A stretch of 24,133 nt of DNA from an uncultured Collinsella sp. (GTDB lineage Bacteria > Actinomycetota > Coriobacteriia > Coriobacteriales > Coriobacteriaceae): NCBI GenBank assembly GCA_902475475.1, contig CABRZY010000005.1, positions 1 to 24,133 of the forward strand. The letters are read 5' to 3'. The position numbers and the translations under genes are program-made. Positions 22,122 through 24,133 of this stretch are shown piece after piece; within the stretch, counting starts at the first letter, position 1, and the number at the start of each line of letters is the position of its first letter. A model generated the notes under the pieces. It searched no databases. It was not told where the DNA came from and was given only the letters and a program-made list of their open reading frames with translations.

Positions 22122-22146
22122 TCATTGGTGACGCCTGTAATGACTA
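22119..22146. repeat. Degenerate copy of the 28-nt palindrome, between convergent genes
   Basis: The element starts TAGTCATTGGTGAC and ends AATGACTA, the same outer 8 bp on each side as the perfect palindrome at 1878-1905 but with a diverged centre. Its first TAG is the MATE stop codon and, on the minus strand, its last triplet is the TAG stop of the cobalamin adenosyltransferase gene. It may serve as a shared hairpin at the end of both transcripts. Confidence 0.6.
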
Positions 22147-22629
22147 GTATTCGATGCCTTGGCGGGCTAGGAGGCCTTCGTCGAAGTAGTGTTTGACGGG
22201 GCGCATTTCGGTGACTAAGTCCGCGAGGTCGGCCAACGGCAGCAGCCCGCGGCCGGTCAGTACGAGCTCTGTGGTGTCGGGTTTCATCGCGATCAGCGCT
22301 TCCATATCCTCGCGTGTCACAAAACCTCGGTGCATGGCTTCTCCGAGTTCATCCAAAATCAGAACGTCGACCTGTGATATTTGCTCGCGTGCGAGCTCCA
22401 GAATCTGTGCGGCGCAGGCCTCGGGCGTGTCGCGGTCGGCTTGTACGATGCGCAGACCCAAACGGGGCGCCGCATCATGCTCGGCGCAGTGCAGTTTCTT
22501 GGCAAACTGCAGCATAAACACGTCGAGTCCGTAGCCCGTCGCGCGCAAGGCGAGCCCCAAAGCAGCCGTCGTCTTGCCCTTGCCGTCGCCCGTATAGATT
22601 TGAACCTTGCCGACTTCCAGTGATGCCAT
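22144..22629 (-). CDS. cobO: Cob(I)yrinic acid a,c-diamide adenosyltransferase (CobO/BtuR type)
   Basis: The enzyme adds the 5'-deoxyadenosyl group from ATP to cob(I)alamin or its precursors, giving the adenosylcobalamin coenzyme. The 161-aa protein has the P-loop GDGKGKTT (residues 14-21) near the N-terminus, the family block AALGLALRATGYGLDVFMLQF, the Walker B-like DVLILDELGEAM, and the ending KHYFDEGLLARQGIEY. It is somewhat shorter than the usual 170-200 aa, mainly at the N-terminus. AAAGGA lies about 7 nt before the ATG at 22629. It stands alone, with no other cobalamin gene in the window, so a role in salvaging corrinoids is more likely than a complete local pathway. It is divergent from ftsH. 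Confidence 0.92.
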   Translation of the reverse strand: MASLEVGKVQIYTGDGKGKTTAALGLALRATGYGLDVFMLQFAKKLHCAEHDAAPRLGLRIVQADRDTPEACAAQILELAREQISQVDVLILDELGEAMHRGFVTREDMEALIAMKPDTTELVLTGRGLLPLADLADLVTEMRPVKHYFDEGLLARQGIEY

Positions 22630-22676
22630 CTCTGTCCTTTCGTGCCCAGCGTCGGTTTATCGCCGTTCGGGTTGGG

Positions 22677-22682
22677 TATTCT
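22677..22682 (+). promoter_or_regulatory. Possible -10 element of ftsH, overlapping a divergent -10 of cobO
   Basis: TATTCT (+ strand) overlaps TAGAAT on the minus strand (22684 to 22679), around the palindrome TTCTAGAA. The plus-strand start would be near 22689 and the minus-strand start near 22672. No good -35 boxes were found. Confidence 0.35.
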
Positions 22683-22721
22683 AGAAAGCATTATCAACCC
22701 CAGTAGATGGAGTTCAAACAG

Positions 22722-24133
22722 ATGGAGATGGATGACAACAAACGTAGACGGAATATGATCCTCTACGTGCTCATCGCCTTCGTCGTCTACCTCGTGCTCT
22801 CGACCGTTCTGTTCCCCAACATCGGTCACACGCAGCAGATTACGAAGACCGATTATTCGACGTTTGTCAAAGCGCTCGATAAGAAGAGTGTCGACAAGGT
22901 CGAGTACAACACGGACGATTACACGATTTATTACACCAAGAAGGGCGAGGACGAGAACATCGCCTACAAGACGACCGGTGTTCCGAATGACGCGGGCTTT
23001 ACCGATCGCGTGCTTGAGTCCGGTGCTTCACTGGAGTCGGTCGTTCCCGATAAGAACTCGGGTCTGATGACCTACTACCTGCTCACCCTTATCCTTCCCA
23101 TGGCGATTTTCTTCCTGATCGGCTGGTGGCTCAACCGCCGCATGAAGAAGGCCATGGGCGATGACGGTCCGTCGATGAACTTTGGCGGCGGCGGTTTTGG
23201 CGGCGGCGGACTGGGTAAGTCCGGCGCGCGCGTGATCGCCTCCAAGGACGTGGGCGTGACCTTTAAGGACGTCGCCGGCCAGGAAGAGGCCAAGGAGTCC
23301 CTCAAGGAGGTCGTCGACTTTCTGGAGAAGCCGCAGCGCTACGAGGAGATTGGCGCCAAGCTGCCGCGCGGTGCTCTCCTTGTCGGCCCTCCGGGTACCG
23401 GTAAGACCCTGCTAGCCAAGGCTGTTGCCGGCGAGGCTGGTGTTCCGTTCTTTAGCATTTCGGGTTCTGAGTTCGTCGAGATGTTCGTCGGCCGTGGCGC
23501 CGCCAAGGTGCGCGACCTGTTTAAGCAGGCCAAGGAAAAGGCCCCGTGCATCGTCTTTATCGACGAGATCGATACTATTGGTAAGAAGCGCGATGGCGGC
23601 GGCTTTAGCGGCAACGACGAGCGCGAGCAGACGCTCAATCAGTTGCTGACCGAGATGGATGGCTTCGATAACCACAAGGGTATCGTTGTCCTCGCTGCCA
23701 CCAACCGTCCCGACAGCCTTGACCCGGCCCTGCTGCGCCCCGGTCGTTTTGACCGCCGCATCCCCGTTGAGCTGCCCGATCTGACCGGCCGCAAGAACAT
23801 CCTCGAGCTGCATGCCAAGAGCGTGAAGACGCAGCCGCCGATCGACCTGACCGCGATTGCCCGCGCCACGCCCGGTGCCTCGGGCGCCGACCTGGCCAAT
23901 ATCATCAACGAGGGCGCTCTGCGCGCCGTTCGCGAGGGTCGCAAGCGTGCAACCCAGGATGACTTTGAGGAGTCGGTGGAGGTCGTCATCGCCGGTCAGC
24001 AGCGCAAGTCCACGGTGCTGTCCGACCACGAGAAGCAGGTCGTTTCTTATCACGAGATCGGCCATGCTATTGTTGCCGCCCGCCAGAAGGGCTCTGCGCC
24101 GGTCACGGCGTCACCATGTTGCGGGCGAGCTTG
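22722..24133 (+). CDS. ftsH: ATP-dependent zinc metalloprotease FtsH (3' partial, apparent frameshift near the end)
   Basis: FtsH is a membrane-anchored AAA+ protease that degrades damaged membrane proteins and regulators. The visible part includes TM helix 1 (residues 12-31), an extracytoplasmic domain, and TM helix 2 (115-137). A Gly-rich linker (154-164) leads to Walker A GPPGTGKT (222-229), the pore loop FVG, Walker B IVFIDEID (277-284) and the second region of homology LRPGRFDRR (338-346). The zinc motif HEIGH is at 444-448. I use ATG 22722, since GGAG (22709-22712) lies 9 nt upstream. ATG 22707 and ATG 22728 are alternatives. After APV (codon at 24102) the frame stops resembling FtsH, whereas one added base restores HGVTM, close to the expected HKVTI. 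The gene runs past the window edge. Confidence 0.93.
   Translation, partial: MEMDDNKRRRNMILYVLIAFVVYLVLSTVLFPNIGHTQQITKTDYSTFVKALDKKSVDKVEYNTDDYTIYYTKKGEDENIAYKTTGVPNDAGFTDRVLESGASLESVVPDKNSGLMTYYLLTLILPMAIFFLIGWWLNRRMKKAMGDDGPSMNFGGGGFGGGGLGKSGARVIASKDVGVTFKDVAGQEEAKESLKEVVDFLEKPQRYEEIGAKLPRGALLVGPPGTGKTLLAKAVAGEAGVPFFSISGSEFVEMFVGRGAAKVRDLFKQAKEKAPCIVFIDEIDTIGKKRDGGGFSGNDEREQTLNQLLTEMDGFDNHKGIVVLAATNRPDSLDPALLRPGRFDRRIPVELPDLTGRKNILELHAKSVKTQPPIDLTAIARATPGASGADLANIINEGALRAVREGRKRATQDDFEESVEVVIAGQQRKSTVLSDHEKQVVSYHEIGHAIVAARQKGSAPVTASPCCGRA

Noticed and set aside
1..24133. CRISPR array, IS element, prophage or toxin-antitoxin module
   Set aside because: No spaced direct repeats, transposase, integrase or phage structural genes were found. 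Base composition and coding density are uniform.

Overview
The window is GC-rich, densely coded chromosomal DNA. It carries housekeeping genes of a Gram-positive bacterium, most likely an actinobacterium of the Coriobacteriia (Collinsella or a close relative). That placement is inferred from three things: the gene order rsmD-coaD-(SepIVA-like coiled coil)-DUF177-rpmF followed by rnc, smc, ftsY and ffh, which recalls actinobacteria; the Asp23/FakA pair in front of recG, which recalls Firmicutes; and the codon bias. No database search was possible. No phage, plasmid, IS element or CRISPR array is visible.

Layout. (1) 1-1829: the 3' end of dnaG, then rpoD. (2) 1830-2367: no protein gene. It holds the rpoD terminator, a perfect 28-nt palindrome, a strong promoter, and two identical tRNA-Asn genes, each followed by its own terminator. 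(3) 2368-7732: an Asp23 protein, fakA, recG, rsmD and coaD, tightly packed with short overlaps. (4) 7801-17249: a SepIVA-like coiled-coil gene, DUF177, rpmF (59 aa), plsX, acpP, rnc, smc, ftsY and ffh, closed by a 17-bp-stem terminator. (5) 17366-18079, minus strand: a DUF134 helix-turn-helix domain fused to a NifX/NifB-type metal-cluster domain. (6) 18246-20646: thyA, folA and a SpoU-family rRNA methyltransferase. (7) 20772-22121: a MATE transporter, convergent with a cobalamin adenosyltransferase gene (minus strand, 22144-22629). (8) From 22722: ftsH, running off the window with an apparent frameshift in its last 35 bases.

How the genes work together. The core links lipid precursor supply (FakA, CoaD, PlsX, ACP) with ribosome assembly and RNA processing (RsmD, DUF177, L32, RNase III), chromosome handling (RecG, SMC), membrane targeting (FtsY, Ffh) and probably septation (SepIVA-like). 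thyA-folA is the usual thymidylate/folate pair, since ThyA makes dihydrofolate and DHFR recycles it.

The most interesting locus is the DUF134-NifX gene. Its promoter is bracketed by two near-identical palindromes built on TGACATATGTCA. Inside the gene an almost ideal Shine-Dalgarno sits 8 nt before an in-frame ATG, at the exact domain junction. One gene may therefore make both a DNA-binding regulator and a free metal-cluster-binding protein. Second is a palindromic repeat whose degenerate copy supplies the stop codons of two convergent genes.
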